Below are positions 42,028-49,917 of a stretch of 64,000 nt of DNA, one piece after another; position 1 is the stretch's first letter; every line of letters begins with the position of its first letter. The notes beneath the pieces are model-generated. The model did no database searches and had not been told where the DNA came from. It saw nothing but the letters and a program-made list of their open reading frames with translations. The position numbers and the translations under genes are program-made. The stretch is from Streptomyces tsukubensis (GTDB lineage Bacteria; Actinomycetota; Actinomycetes; Streptomycetales; Streptomycetaceae), in the NCBI RefSeq assembly GCF_009296025.1, contig NZ_CP045178.1, positions 4,092,001 to 4,156,000 of the forward strand, given 5' to 3'.

Positions 42028-42198
42028 GGTCAGGACCACCGTTCTTCGAGGGGTGCGCCGGGTGCGCGCCGGTCGCGGGGAGGGCGCGCGGGCGAGGCGC
42101 GGGAGGTGCGACCGCGATCCTCCCCCGGAGGGTCAGAACCGCGTTACCCGGGGTCGCCGGGGCGGGCCACCGGGGTCGCGCCAGTGAGTGGGACGGAG

Positions 42199-42207
42199 TT
42201 GTCCACA
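42199..42207 (+). other. DnaA-box-like nonamer TTGTCCACA
   Basis: Exact match to the preferred Streptomyces DnaA box, in the 349-bp gap 42028-42376 between the divergent TetR and paaN genes. A second box follows 48 bp later in the same orientation. Confidence 0.5.
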
Positions 42208-42254
42208 GGCGCGTCATCCCCACGCCGTCCCGCGTCACCCCGTGTCACTCCGCG

Positions 42255-42263
42255 TTATCCACA
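42255..42263 (+). other. DnaA-box-like nonamer TTATCCACA
   Basis: Matches the classical DnaA box; second of the pair in the TetR/paaN gap. Confidence 0.5.
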
Positions 42264-42287
42264 GGTTCGGCGGACACCCTTGCCCCG

Positions 42288-42301
42288 ACCGATCGTTCGG
42301 T
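42288..42301. promoter_or_regulatory. PaaR-like operator upstream of paaN
   Basis: ACCGATCGTTCGGT fits ACCG-N2-CG-N2-CGGT, which I recall as the core of TetR-type PaaR sites in actinobacteria. It is 75 bp before the paaN start. The adjacent TetR (41428-42027) is the likely binder. Confidence 0.6.
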
Positions 42302-42376
42302 TACTCTAACCCTGTCCGCACGTCCCTGCCCAGTGCCGGTCGACGAAGATCCGGTACGCCGAGGAGCTGGTCCGAG

Positions 42377-44095
42377 ATGGCCGCAGAACTCACCGTGCCC
42401 CACCTGGTCGGCAAGTACAGGCCGGTACTCGACCAGGCCCTGGAGTCGATCCGTACGCGGGCGTACTGGTCACCCCACCCGGAACACCCCAAGGCGTACG
42501 GCGAGAACGGCACGCTGAGCGCGGCGGAGGGCAAGGCCGCCTTCGACGCGGTCCTCGGCAGCCGCCTCGACCTCGGCCAGCCGGGCACCGACGACTGGTG
42601 CGGCGCCGAGACCTCGCCCTACGGGCCGGAGCTCGGCGTCACCTACCCGCATGTGGACCCCGACGTCCTGCTGCCCGCCATGCGCGCCGCGATGACCGCC
42701 TGGCGCGACGCGGGACCCGAGACACGGGCCGTGGTCTGTCTGGAGATCCTGGCCCGTATCAGCGCCCGCACGCACGAGTTCGCACACGCCGTCATGCACA
42801 CCAGCGGTCAGGCGTTCATGATGGCGTTCCAGGCGGGCGGCCCGCACGCACAGGACCGCGGCCTCGAAGCGGTCGCCCACGCCTTCGCGGAGCAGGACCG
42901 CACCCCGGCCTCCGCGCCCTGGAGCAAGCCGCAGGGCAAGCGCGACCCGTTGACGCTGGAGAAGAGTTTCACCCCCGTGCCACGCGGTATCGCGCTGCTG
43001 ATCGGCTGCAACACCTTCCCCACCTGGAACGGCTACCCGGGCCTCTTCGCCTCCCTGGCCACCGGCAACGCGGTGCTCGTCAAACCGCACCCCCGAGCGG
43101 TGCTGCCCCTGGCGCTCACCGTCCAGGTGGCGCGCGAGGTCCTCACCGAGGCGGGCTTCAGCCCCGACCTGGTCGCCCTGGCGGCCGAGCGCGAGGGCGA
43201 GGGCATCGCCAAGGAGCTGGCCCCGCGCCCCGAGATCCGCATCATCGACTACACCGGCTCCACCGCCTTCGGCACCTGGCTGGAGACCAACGCCCACCAG
43301 GCGCAGGTGTACACGGAGAAGGCCGGGGTCAACACCGTCGTCATCGACTCCACCGACGACTACAAGGGCATGCTCGCCAACCTCGCGTTCTCCCTCTCGC
43401 TCTACAGCGGCCAGATGTGCACGACCCCGCAGAATCTGCTCATCCCCCGCGACGGCATCTCCACCGACGCGGGCGCCAAGAGCTTCGACGAGGTGGTCAC
43501 CGATCTGTCGGCGGCGGTCACCGGTCTCCTGAGCGACGACACCCGCGCCGCGGGGCTGCTGGGCGCCCTGGTCAACCCCGGCGTCAAGGGGCGTCTGGAC
43601 GCGGCCCCCGAATACGGCGAAGTCGCCCTGGCTTCCCGGACGGTAGACCTCCCGGAGTTCCCGGGGGCCACGGTCCGTACACCTGCCGTCGTCAAGCAGG
43701 ACGCGGCGAAGCCCGTCACCGGCCAGGACGGCGAACCGGCCTATCTGTCGGAGTGCTTCGGCCCCGTCTCGTTCGCCGTCGCCGTCGACTCCTCCGCGCA
43801 CGCTGTGGACCTGCTGCGCCGCACCATCCGCGAGAAGGGCGCGATGACCGTCGCCGCGTACACCACATCGCCCGAGGTCGAGAAGGCGGTCGAGGAGGCG
43901 TGCTTCGACGAGTGCGCCCAGCTCTCCCTCAACCTCACCGGCGGGGTGTATGTCAACCAGACGGCCGCCTTCTCGGACTTCCACGGTTCCGGTGGCAACC
44001 CGGCGGCCAACTCGGCACTGACGGACGGGGCCTTCGTCGCGAACCGCTTCCGCGTGATCGAGGTCCGCAGGGAGGCCGCCGCCGGGACGGCATAG
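42377..44095 (+). CDS. paaN: Phenylacetic acid degradation aldehyde dehydrogenase PaaN
   Basis: 572 aa from ATG 42377 with GAGGAG ten bases upstream. Aldehyde dehydrogenase superfamily of the PaaN/PaaZ-N type: substrate/NAD region VPRGIALLIGCNTFPTWNGYPGLFASLATGNAVLVKPHPRAVLPLAL, IDYTGSTAFGTWL, nucleophile region LYSGQMCTTPQNLLIP (catalytic Cys), and ECFGPVSFAVAV near the end. It would oxidise the ring-opened semialdehyde CoA thioester of phenylacetate, or a related aldehyde. No other paa genes are in the window. The promoter has a PaaR-like site. Confidence 0.88.
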   Translation: MAAELTVPHLVGKYRPVLDQALESIRTRAYWSPHPEHPKAYGENGTLSAAEGKAAFDAVLGSRLDLGQPGTDDWCGAETSPYGPELGVTYPHVDPDVLLPAMRAAMTAWRDAGPETRAVVCLEILARISARTHEFAHAVMHTSGQAFMMAFQAGGPHAQDRGLEAVAHAFAEQDRTPASAPWSKPQGKRDPLTLEKSFTPVPRGIALLIGCNTFPTWNGYPGLFASLATGNAVLVKPHPRAVLPLALTVQVAREVLTEAGFSPDLVALAAEREGEGIAKELAPRPEIRIIDYTGSTAFGTWLETNAHQAQVYTEKAGVNTVVIDSTDDYKGMLANLAFSLSLYSGQMCTTPQNLLIPRDGISTDAGAKSFDEVVTDLSAAVTGLLSDDTRAAGLLGALVNPGVKGRLDAAPEYGEVALASRTVDLPEFPGATVRTPAVVKQDAAKPVTGQDGEPAYLSECFGPVSFAVAVDSSAHAVDLLRRTIREKGAMTVAAYTTSPEVEKAVEEACFDECAQLSLNLTGGVYVNQTAAFSDFHGSGGNPAANSALTDGAFVANRFRVIEVRREAAAGTA

Positions 44096-44238
44096 GTCAG
44101 CCGGCGGCGTAGCCGGTCAACCCCGGTCAACCCAGCGACGTGGCCGCCGCGCGCAGCGCCTCCAGGGCCGCCAGGGCGTAGGGCACGAGCCCCTCCGCAT
44201 CACCCTGGCCGCCCTGGTCACCGTCCCGGCCGTCCTGG

Positions 44239-45159
44239 TCACCGTCCCGACCGCCCCCCGGCCCCGCTTCCGGTCCCAGTCGCGGTCGCGGTCCCGGCCC
44301 CGGTCTCGATCCCGGTTGCGGTCTCGATCCCGGTTGCGGTCTCGATCCCGGCCGCGGTCCCCGAGGACCAGTGAAAGAGAGCCATCCCCACGCTGGTCGC
44401 GAGGTTGTAGCTGGACACCTGCGGGCGCATCGGCAGCGACACCAGCGCGTCGGCACGGTCCCGCAGCGCGTCCGAGATGCCGTGCCGCTCCGAGCCGAAG
44501 GCGAGCAACGCCTCGTCGGGCAACGTGAGCCCGCGGATGTCGGCGCCCTCGGGGTCGAGCGCGTAGACCGGGCCAGGCGGCAGCTCGTCCACCGCGAGCT
44601 GTTCGACACAGGTCGCGAAGTGCAGCCCGGCACCGCCCCGTACGACCGTCGGGTGCCACGGGTCGAGGGTGCCCGTGGTCACCACGCCGGTGGCACCGAA
44701 TCCGGCGGCGAGCCTGATGACCGCGCCCGCGTTCCCGAGGTTACGAGGATTGTCGAGGACGACGACCGGCGCCGTCCGCGGAGCCCGCCGCAGCGTCTTG
44801 AGCGCGGCTTGGCGGTCCGGCCGATCCGCGAGCGCGGCGACCCCTGTCGGGTGGGCGCGCGGTACGAGTTCCCGCAGCACGGCGGCGGGGACCTCGGTCA
44901 GGAGGTCGGCGAGTGACGGGACCACGTCGGGGGCGAGTTCGGCGGCGAGCGCGAGCACCGCCGTCCGGTCCGCGGTGACGGCCACGGGGATCCGCGCGCC
45001 GAACCGTACCGCGTGCTTGATCGCGTGGAACCCGTCGAGCAGCACGGCTCCGGGCTCGCCGGTACGCCCGCGCCAGAGCCCCACGGCCGCCTGCCACGCC
45101 CCGTCCGGGGTGGCAGACCCCGCTCCGGACGCGGTGGCGCCCGTCTCGTCCACGTTCAT
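44239..45159 (-). CDS. TrmH/SpoU family RNA 2'-O-methyltransferase
   Basis: 306 aa. SPOUT knot motifs in order: VVVLDNPRNLGNAGAVIRLAAGFGATGVV (motif 1, with Asn/Arg), LLAFGSERHGISDAL (motif 2) and SLPMRPQVSSYNLATSVGMALFHW (motif 3, SAM-binding knot). It methylates ribose in tRNA or rRNA. The last ~40 residues are a repeat tail (GIETATGIETATG) encoded by an 18-bp DNA repeat, with no function likely. Its start lies 10 bp after the HTTM gene stop, so it is at the end of a run of minus-strand genes. Confidence 0.88.
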   Translation of the reverse strand: MNVDETGATASGAGSATPDGAWQAAVGLWRGRTGEPGAVLLDGFHAIKHAVRFGARIPVAVTADRTAVLALAAELAPDVVPSLADLLTEVPAAVLRELVPRAHPTGVAALADRPDRQAALKTLRRAPRTAPVVVLDNPRNLGNAGAVIRLAAGFGATGVVTTGTLDPWHPTVVRGGAGLHFATCVEQLAVDELPPGPVYALDPEGADIRGLTLPDEALLAFGSERHGISDALRDRADALVSLPMRPQVSSYNLATSVGMALFHWSSGTAAGIETATGIETATGIETGAGTATATGTGSGAGGRSGR

Positions 45160-45169
45160 GCCGAGCAGC

Positions 45170-47191
45170 CTACGCGGGGCCGTCAGCGCCCTTCCCGCTC
45201 ACTGAGTCGGGGCGGGTGGCAGCGCCGGTGACGGGGCCTTCGGCCAGGTCTCCGGCGGGCTCTTCGGCGGGCTCTTCGGTGGCCCGACCCGAACCGACCG
45301 TGTCGAACTCCGCGTCGGCGGCCTCGCGCTCCAAGGGCGCCTCACCGGAGGTGGACACTCCTCGGTCGCGAACACGATCGGGAGCGCCGTCGGGAGCGCC
45401 GTCGGGAGCGCCGTCGGGAGCGAGACCGTAAGCACTGTCGGGAGCGCCGTCGGGAGCGAGACCGTAAGCACTGTCGGGAGCGCCGTCGGGAGCGAGACCG
45501 TAAGCACTGTCGGAAGCGCGGTCGGGAGCGAGATCGTAAGCACTGTCGGAAGCGCGGGCGCGAACACGGTCGGAAGCGAGATCGGAAGCGAGATCATGAG
45601 CACGGCCGTGAGAGGAACCGGCCTGGTCCGACTCGGACGGTCGCGGCCCGTCGGAGGCCGGACGGGCAGCCGTCGCCCGCCCAATCTCCCCACCGAGCAG
45701 ATCCGCGGTCTCGTGCTGGTCGGTCAAGCCCTCCCCGTGCGCCGAGGAGCCTTCCCACTCGGCCGAACCCTCCCTGTGCGCCGAGCCCTTCTCACCCCTC
45801 ACTCCCTGCCTGGGTACGAGCCCAGACCCCCGAGCCGCCGGGACCGCCACCCCCGTACCCGGCACGGTCCCTCCGACCGGCTGGTTTACGGCCGACACGC
45901 CAGACGCACGGTCCAAGGCCGTAACCCCACCGGGCACATCCGACGCACCCCCGTATCCCCGGCCCTCGTGCCCAGGACGCCGGAGAACCCTGATCCGCTC
46001 GCCCAGACGCCTCACGCGCCGGCCCACCCGGAGCAGGAAGACCGTCGGCAGGAAGACCGAGTCCGCCGCGATCATCGCGAGGGAGAAGAACGGCAGCCCG
46101 AGGACGACGGCGATCACCGCGTGCTCGGTCATCATGGCCACGAGCAGCACGTTCTTCACCCGCCTGTTGAAGAGGGTGAAGGGGAAGGCGACCTGCATGA
46201 AGACGGTTCCGTACGTCACGAGCAGCACGATCGGCCCGTACGAGGAGAGCAGTTCGGAGAGGGCGGGCCAGGGTGAGAAGTAGTCGAGGTTCAGGGGGTA
46301 GTAGACGGCGGTGCCGTCCTGCCAGCGGCTGCCCTGGATCTTGTACCAGCCGGCCGTCGCGTAGATCAGACACGCCTCGGCCATGATGACGAGCAACCCG
46401 GCGTTGTGCACGACGTTGGCGACCACGTCGAGCAGTGCCCGCGCCTCGCTCCTTGGCGCGCGCCGCCCCACCGCCCACCAGAGGCCCTGCACCGCCCAGA
46501 GCACCCAGAAGGCGATGCGCCAGCCTCCTTCGAGCACACCCATGAGGCTCACGACGGCGAGGACGGCCCCGAGAACCGTCCACAGCACGGGCCCCACCCG
46601 GTCGGGCGCCAAGCCCCTCTCGGACACCAGGCCCTTGTCCGGCACCAGGCCCTTGTCCGGCACCAGGTCCCGGTCGAGCACCAGGCCCTGGTCGGGGGCC
46701 GCGCGGCCCCCGCGCGCGTCGAGCGACCACACCTGCCCGCAGCGGGTGAGGACGAGATAGACCGCCATGAGATGGATGACGTTGTCCCCGCCGTCGCCGA
46801 CGAAGATGGAGCGGTTCTGCAGGGAGAGCACGCCGACCATGAAGAGCACAGAGGCGGTACGGGTACGCCAGCCGAGCAGCAGCATGACGCTCGACAGGAC
46901 GGCGACCGCGTAGACGGTGTCGAACCAGAAGCCGCTGTCGGACCACATCAGCGCGGAGAAGGCGCCGTTGCCCGAGGTGAGCCGCTGGGCCATGTCCCAG
47001 CCCCAGGGGCCGTCGGGCCCGTACAGCTCGGCTCGGTGCGGTAGTTCACGCAGCAGGAAGACGAGCCAGGTGAAGGAGAAGCCGATCCTGACGGTCGCGC
47101 TCTGATACGGCGCGAGCGCGGACCCGGTGACGGCGGTGAGTCCCCGCCCCATCGGGCGGACGGCTCGCGCGACAAGGGCGGAGGGGTTCAC
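45170..47191 (-). CDS. HTTM domain membrane protein (vitamin-K-dependent carboxylase-like) with a long repeat tail
   Basis: 673 aa from GTG 47191, overlapping the DUF5819 stop (GTGA). Residues 1-400 form a multi-helix HTTM domain: SATVRIGFSFTWLVFLLRELPHR, WSDSGFWFDTVYAVAVLSSVMLLLGWRTRTASVLFMV, LSLQNRSIFVGDGGDNVIHLMAVYLV, and ATAGWYKIQGSRWQDGTAVYYPLNLDYFSPWP. Such proteins resemble gamma-glutamyl carboxylase membrane parts; bacterial roles are mostly unknown. The remaining ~270 residues are hydrophilic with tandem DSAYGLAPDGAP repeats. HTTM-DUF5819 gene pairs are widespread in actinomycetes. Confidence 0.85.
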   Translation of the reverse strand: MNPSALVARAVRPMGRGLTAVTGSALAPYQSATVRIGFSFTWLVFLLRELPHRAELYGPDGPWGWDMAQRLTSGNGAFSALMWSDSGFWFDTVYAVAVLSSVMLLLGWRTRTASVLFMVGVLSLQNRSIFVGDGGDNVIHLMAVYLVLTRCGQVWSLDARGGRAAPDQGLVLDRDLVPDKGLVPDKGLVSERGLAPDRVGPVLWTVLGAVLAVVSLMGVLEGGWRIAFWVLWAVQGLWWAVGRRAPRSEARALLDVVANVVHNAGLLVIMAEACLIYATAGWYKIQGSRWQDGTAVYYPLNLDYFSPWPALSELLSSYGPIVLLVTYGTVFMQVAFPFTLFNRRVKNVLLVAMMTEHAVIAVVLGLPFFSLAMIAADSVFLPTVFLLRVGRRVRRLGERIRVLRRPGHEGRGYGGASDVPGGVTALDRASGVSAVNQPVGGTVPGTGVAVPAARGSGLVPRQGVRGEKGSAHREGSAEWEGSSAHGEGLTDQHETADLLGGEIGRATAARPASDGPRPSESDQAGSSHGRAHDLASDLASDRVRARASDSAYDLAPDRASDSAYGLAPDGAPDSAYGLAPDGAPDSAYGLAPDGAPDGAPDGAPDRVRDRGVSTSGEAPLEREAADAEFDTVGSGRATEEPAEEPAGDLAEGPVTGAATRPDSVSGKGADGPA

Positions 47192-48045
47192 TCGGTACCC
47201 GCCCCCGCCCCTGCCGCCTTGGCGGTCCGCGCTCGGCCGGGCAGCGGCATGTCACCGGGGCGTACGGTCCACCAGGACAACTGCCGGTACACGGGTGAAC
47301 CTTCCGTCTTCTCGTCGCTCCAGGGCGGCGGCCGCACGACGGTCGTCCGCGAACGCACCTGTATCTCCTCGACGGTGGCGCGCGCCCTCTCAGGCAGCGC
47401 CCGGTCCACCCGCATGAGCGCGATGCGGTGGATGTAGCGCCCCGACAGGTCGCCGCGCGCCCCCTTCGGGTGTTCGCGTACGTCGTGCGAGGCCGTGTAG
47501 AAGTCCCAGGCCCTGCGCAGTTCGTTCTGCTGTGTGTGGCTCGGGAGGAGGCTGCCCTCGATGTCGGCGCCGTCCATGGCCGACAGGTCGTACCAGCCCG
47601 TGGTCCTGAACGCCCCGTCCACGGTCCTGACCCGCGCACGGGCCTGCACCGCGACGTTCTGCTGGAGCGGGTTGGGGGCGAAGAGCTTCCAGTTCTGCTC
47701 GAACTCCGGGTAGATCCAGTCGTTGAGGACCCCGCTGTGCCGTTTGGAGACGGTGTTCGCGGGAGCGACATGCAGGAAGACAGCGGCGATGTGGAAACAG
47801 GCGACTACGGAGACGAACGCCAGCGCGAGCGCGGCGGCGACCCGGTAGCGGGGCGAGAGACCCGCGATACCCGGGCGCGCGGCGGGACGGGACACCTCGG
47901 CCCGAACGCCGACGCCGCAGCCGTCGTACGCGCGAGCCCCGTCGTCATACGCGCCGGTCCCGCCGTCGGACGCACGGCTGCCCTTGTCGTCATACGCACG
48001 GGCGCCCTTGTCGTACGCGTCCGTGCCGTCGTCGTACGCGTCCAT
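47188..48045 (-). CDS. DUF5819 family membrane protein
   Basis: 285 aa. A repetitive acidic N-terminus (DAYDDGTDAYDKGARAYDD) precedes one transmembrane helix (VAAALALAFVSVVACFHIAAVFL, ~residue 70-92). The outside domain has WIYPEFEQNWKLFAPNPLQQNVAVQARARV, the DUF5819 hallmark, and a late SPVYRQLSWWTVRPGDMPLP. It overlaps the HTTM gene and probably forms a complex with its product in the membrane. Function unknown. Confidence 0.85.
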   Translation of the reverse strand: MDAYDDGTDAYDKGARAYDDKGSRASDGGTGAYDDGARAYDGCGVGVRAEVSRPAARPGIAGLSPRYRVAAALALAFVSVVACFHIAAVFLHVAPANTVSKRHSGVLNDWIYPEFEQNWKLFAPNPLQQNVAVQARARVRTVDGAFRTTGWYDLSAMDGADIEGSLLPSHTQQNELRRAWDFYTASHDVREHPKGARGDLSGRYIHRIALMRVDRALPERARATVEEIQVRSRTTVVRPPPWSDEKTEGSPVYRQLSWWTVRPGDMPLPGRARTAKAAGAGAGTE

Positions 48046-48354
48046 ACCGCCCGTCCCCGCTCCCGATCTGCCCCGTTGTTCACCACCGCCGACGCGGCCC
48101 TACGGTCGTCGACCGACCGTTCGCCGTCGGGAACGGTACCGAGAACGGCCGTCCCGGCGCAGCGGCCAAGAAGTTCTGCACAGAGTCGACACGACGACGC
48201 TCCGAAGCCGGACACCGACAAAAACGCACGAACCGCGCACGGAGGGAGGCAGAGGGGAAGAGAAAGGGGAGGGGGAAGAGGCAATGGGAGCAAGGGCAAA
48301 GGGATCAGGGGCAAAGGGAGCGGGGCGAAGCGCGAAGGGAAAAGCGGTTGAGGA
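48046..48354. other. Non-coding gap with a purine-rich stretch
   Basis: 309 bases between two minus-strand genes. From about 48238 to 48345 the plus strand is almost pure purine (GGAGGGAGGCAGAGGGGAAG type). No gene or clear hairpin. It should contain the promoter of the DUF5819 operon. Confidence 0.5.
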
Positions 48355-48699
48355 TCAGGCCACGAAGCCCGCCCCGCCCTTCTCGTCCACGATCGGGCGG
48401 CCCGCGGCCTCCCACGCCTGCATGCCACCGTCGACGTTGACCGCGTCGACGCCCTGCTGGACGAGGAACATGGTGACCTGCGCGGAACGGCCGCCCGAGC
48501 GGCAGATGACGTTGACCTTGCCGTCCTGCGGCGCCGCCTCGGTCAGCTCACCGACGCGCGAGACGAAGTCACTCATCGGGATGTGCAACGCGCCTTCGGC
48601 ATGGCCCGCCTGCCATTCGTCGTCCTCGCGGACGTCCAGGAGGAAATCCTCGTCCGAGAGCTCACTGACAGCGGTGGTGGGCACAGATCCAGAATGCAT
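48355..48699 (-). CDS. Rhodanese-like sulfurtransferase
   Basis: 114 aa from ATG 48699. Single rhodanese domain: FLLDVREDDEWQAGHAEGALHIPMSDF, then VNVICRSGGRSAQVTMFLVQQG with the active-site loop CRSGGR (catalytic Cys), and VNVDGGMQAWEAAGRPIV. It transfers sulfane sulfur via a persulfide, with an unknown physiological acceptor. It is a cytoplasmic single-domain type, with no clear operon partner. A further open frame upstream of the ATG overlaps repeat-bearing DNA and is rejected. Confidence 0.88.
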   Translation of the reverse strand: MHSGSVPTTAVSELSDEDFLLDVREDDEWQAGHAEGALHIPMSDFVSRVGELTEAAPQDGKVNVICRSGGRSAQVTMFLVQQGVDAVNVDGGMQAWEAAGRPIVDEKGGAGFVA

Positions 48700-48879
48700 G
48701 GTTATGACGCTACCCGAAGGGGCAGCGGGGCACACGAGCCGCCACAGCCCCCGACCCGCCACAGCCCCTGAACCCGGCGCCGACGGCCGGACCGGACCGG
48801 GCCGAACCGGACAGAGCGAGACAATGAACAAGGGCCCAGAAGGCCGACCAGAAAGCTGGTACCCGCAACCAGGTTCCAG

Positions 48880-49019
48880 GCACCAGCCATCCGGCATCAG
48901 GCATCAGGCATCAGACATCCGGCACCAGCCATCCGGCACCAGCCATCCGGCATCAGACATCAGGCATCAGACATCAGACATCAGACATCCGGCATCCGGC
49001 ATCCGGCATCCGGCGTCAG
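48880..49019. repeat. Heptamer tandem array, 20 units (GCATCAG / CATCCGG family)
   Basis: Twenty consecutive 7-bp units of types GCATCAG, ACATCAG, GCATCCG, CCATCCG and GCACCAG, in a fixed 7-bp phase. It fills most of the gap 48700-49026, ending 7 bp before the J-domain gene stop. The rest of that gap is GC-rich with no gene. Confidence 0.9.
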
Positions 49020-49026
49020 GAACCGC

Positions 49027-49878
49027 TTACTCCGCAGCCGTACCGGGCGCCTGCGAGGACGTGCTGCCCGGCACCTGCGCGACCAGCTCCGCCAGCTCGT
49101 GCTCCCGCTCGGAAACCGTGGTGAGCAGTTGCTCCGCGATCTCGTCGAGCAGCCGGTCGGGATCGTCGGGCGCCATCCTGAGCATGGAGCCGATCGCGCT
49201 CTCCTCAAGGTCCTTGGCGACCATGGCGAGGAGTTCCTTGCGCTGGGCCAGCCATTCGAGCCGTACGTACAGCTCCTCGCTCTTGGTCGGCTGCTGCTCC
49301 TCGGGGGCCGGCCCCGCCTCCCACTCCGCGGAGAGTTCCCGGAGCAGCGCCTCGTCGCCTCGGCCGTAGGCATTGTTGACCCGCGAGATGAACTCGTCGC
49401 GCCGGTCCCGCTCCTTGTCCTCCTGGGCGAGGTCCGGGTGGGCCTTGCGCACAAGGTCGCGGTAGAGCCTGCGGGCCTCGTCACTGGGCCGCACGCGCTG
49501 CGGCGGGCGTACCGACTGATCGGTGAGCATGGCAGCGGCCTCGGGGAAGAGACCGTCGGAGTCCATCCAGCCGTGGAAAAGCTCCTCGACACCCGGCATC
49601 GGCATCACCCTGGCCCGCGCCTCCTGGGCCAGGCGCGCATCCTCGGGATCTCCCGTGAGAGCCGCCCTGGCCTCGGCGATGCCGGCGTCCAGCTCGTCCA
49701 GGCGCGCGTACATCGGGCCGAGTTTCTGGTGGTGGAGGCGGGAGAAGTTCTCCACCTCGACACGGAAGGTCTCGACGGCGATCTCGTACTCGATCAGCGC
49801 CTGCTCGGCCGCCCGCACCGCCTTTTCGAGGCGGTCCTCTGGGCGGGACTGCGTGGGCTCGGCTTCCGGGGTCGTCAC
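49027..49878 (-). CDS. J-domain (DnaJ-like) protein
   Basis: 283 aa from GTG 49878. An N-terminal coiled-coil (residues ~15-75, EKAVRAAEQALIEYEIAVETFRVEVENFSRLHHQKLGPMYARLDELDAGIAEARAAL) precedes a J-domain with the essential HPD: ARRLYRDLVRKAHPDLAQEDKERDRRDEFISRVNNAYGRGD (~residues 135-180). A C-terminal helical part, KSEELYVRLEWLAQRKELLAMVAKDLEES, follows. It should stimulate a DnaK-type Hsp70; the client is unknown. Same-strand spacing of 39 bp to the DUF2252 gene suggests a shared transcript. Confidence 0.87.
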   Translation of the reverse strand: MTTPEAEPTQSRPEDRLEKAVRAAEQALIEYEIAVETFRVEVENFSRLHHQKLGPMYARLDELDAGIAEARAALTGDPEDARLAQEARARVMPMPGVEELFHGWMDSDGLFPEAAAMLTDQSVRPPQRVRPSDEARRLYRDLVRKAHPDLAQEDKERDRRDEFISRVNNAYGRGDEALLRELSAEWEAGPAPEEQQPTKSEELYVRLEWLAQRKELLAMVAKDLEESAIGSMLRMAPDDPDRLLDEIAEQLLTTVSEREHELAELVAQVPGSTSSQAPGTAAE

Positions 49879-49917
49879 CCGTCCAGCGTAGGGCACGGTA
49901 CGCCCGCCCCTTGGCGC

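Noticed and set aside
48880..49019. Possible CRISPR array
   Set aside because: Units are contiguous 7-mers with no spacers and no cas genes nearby.
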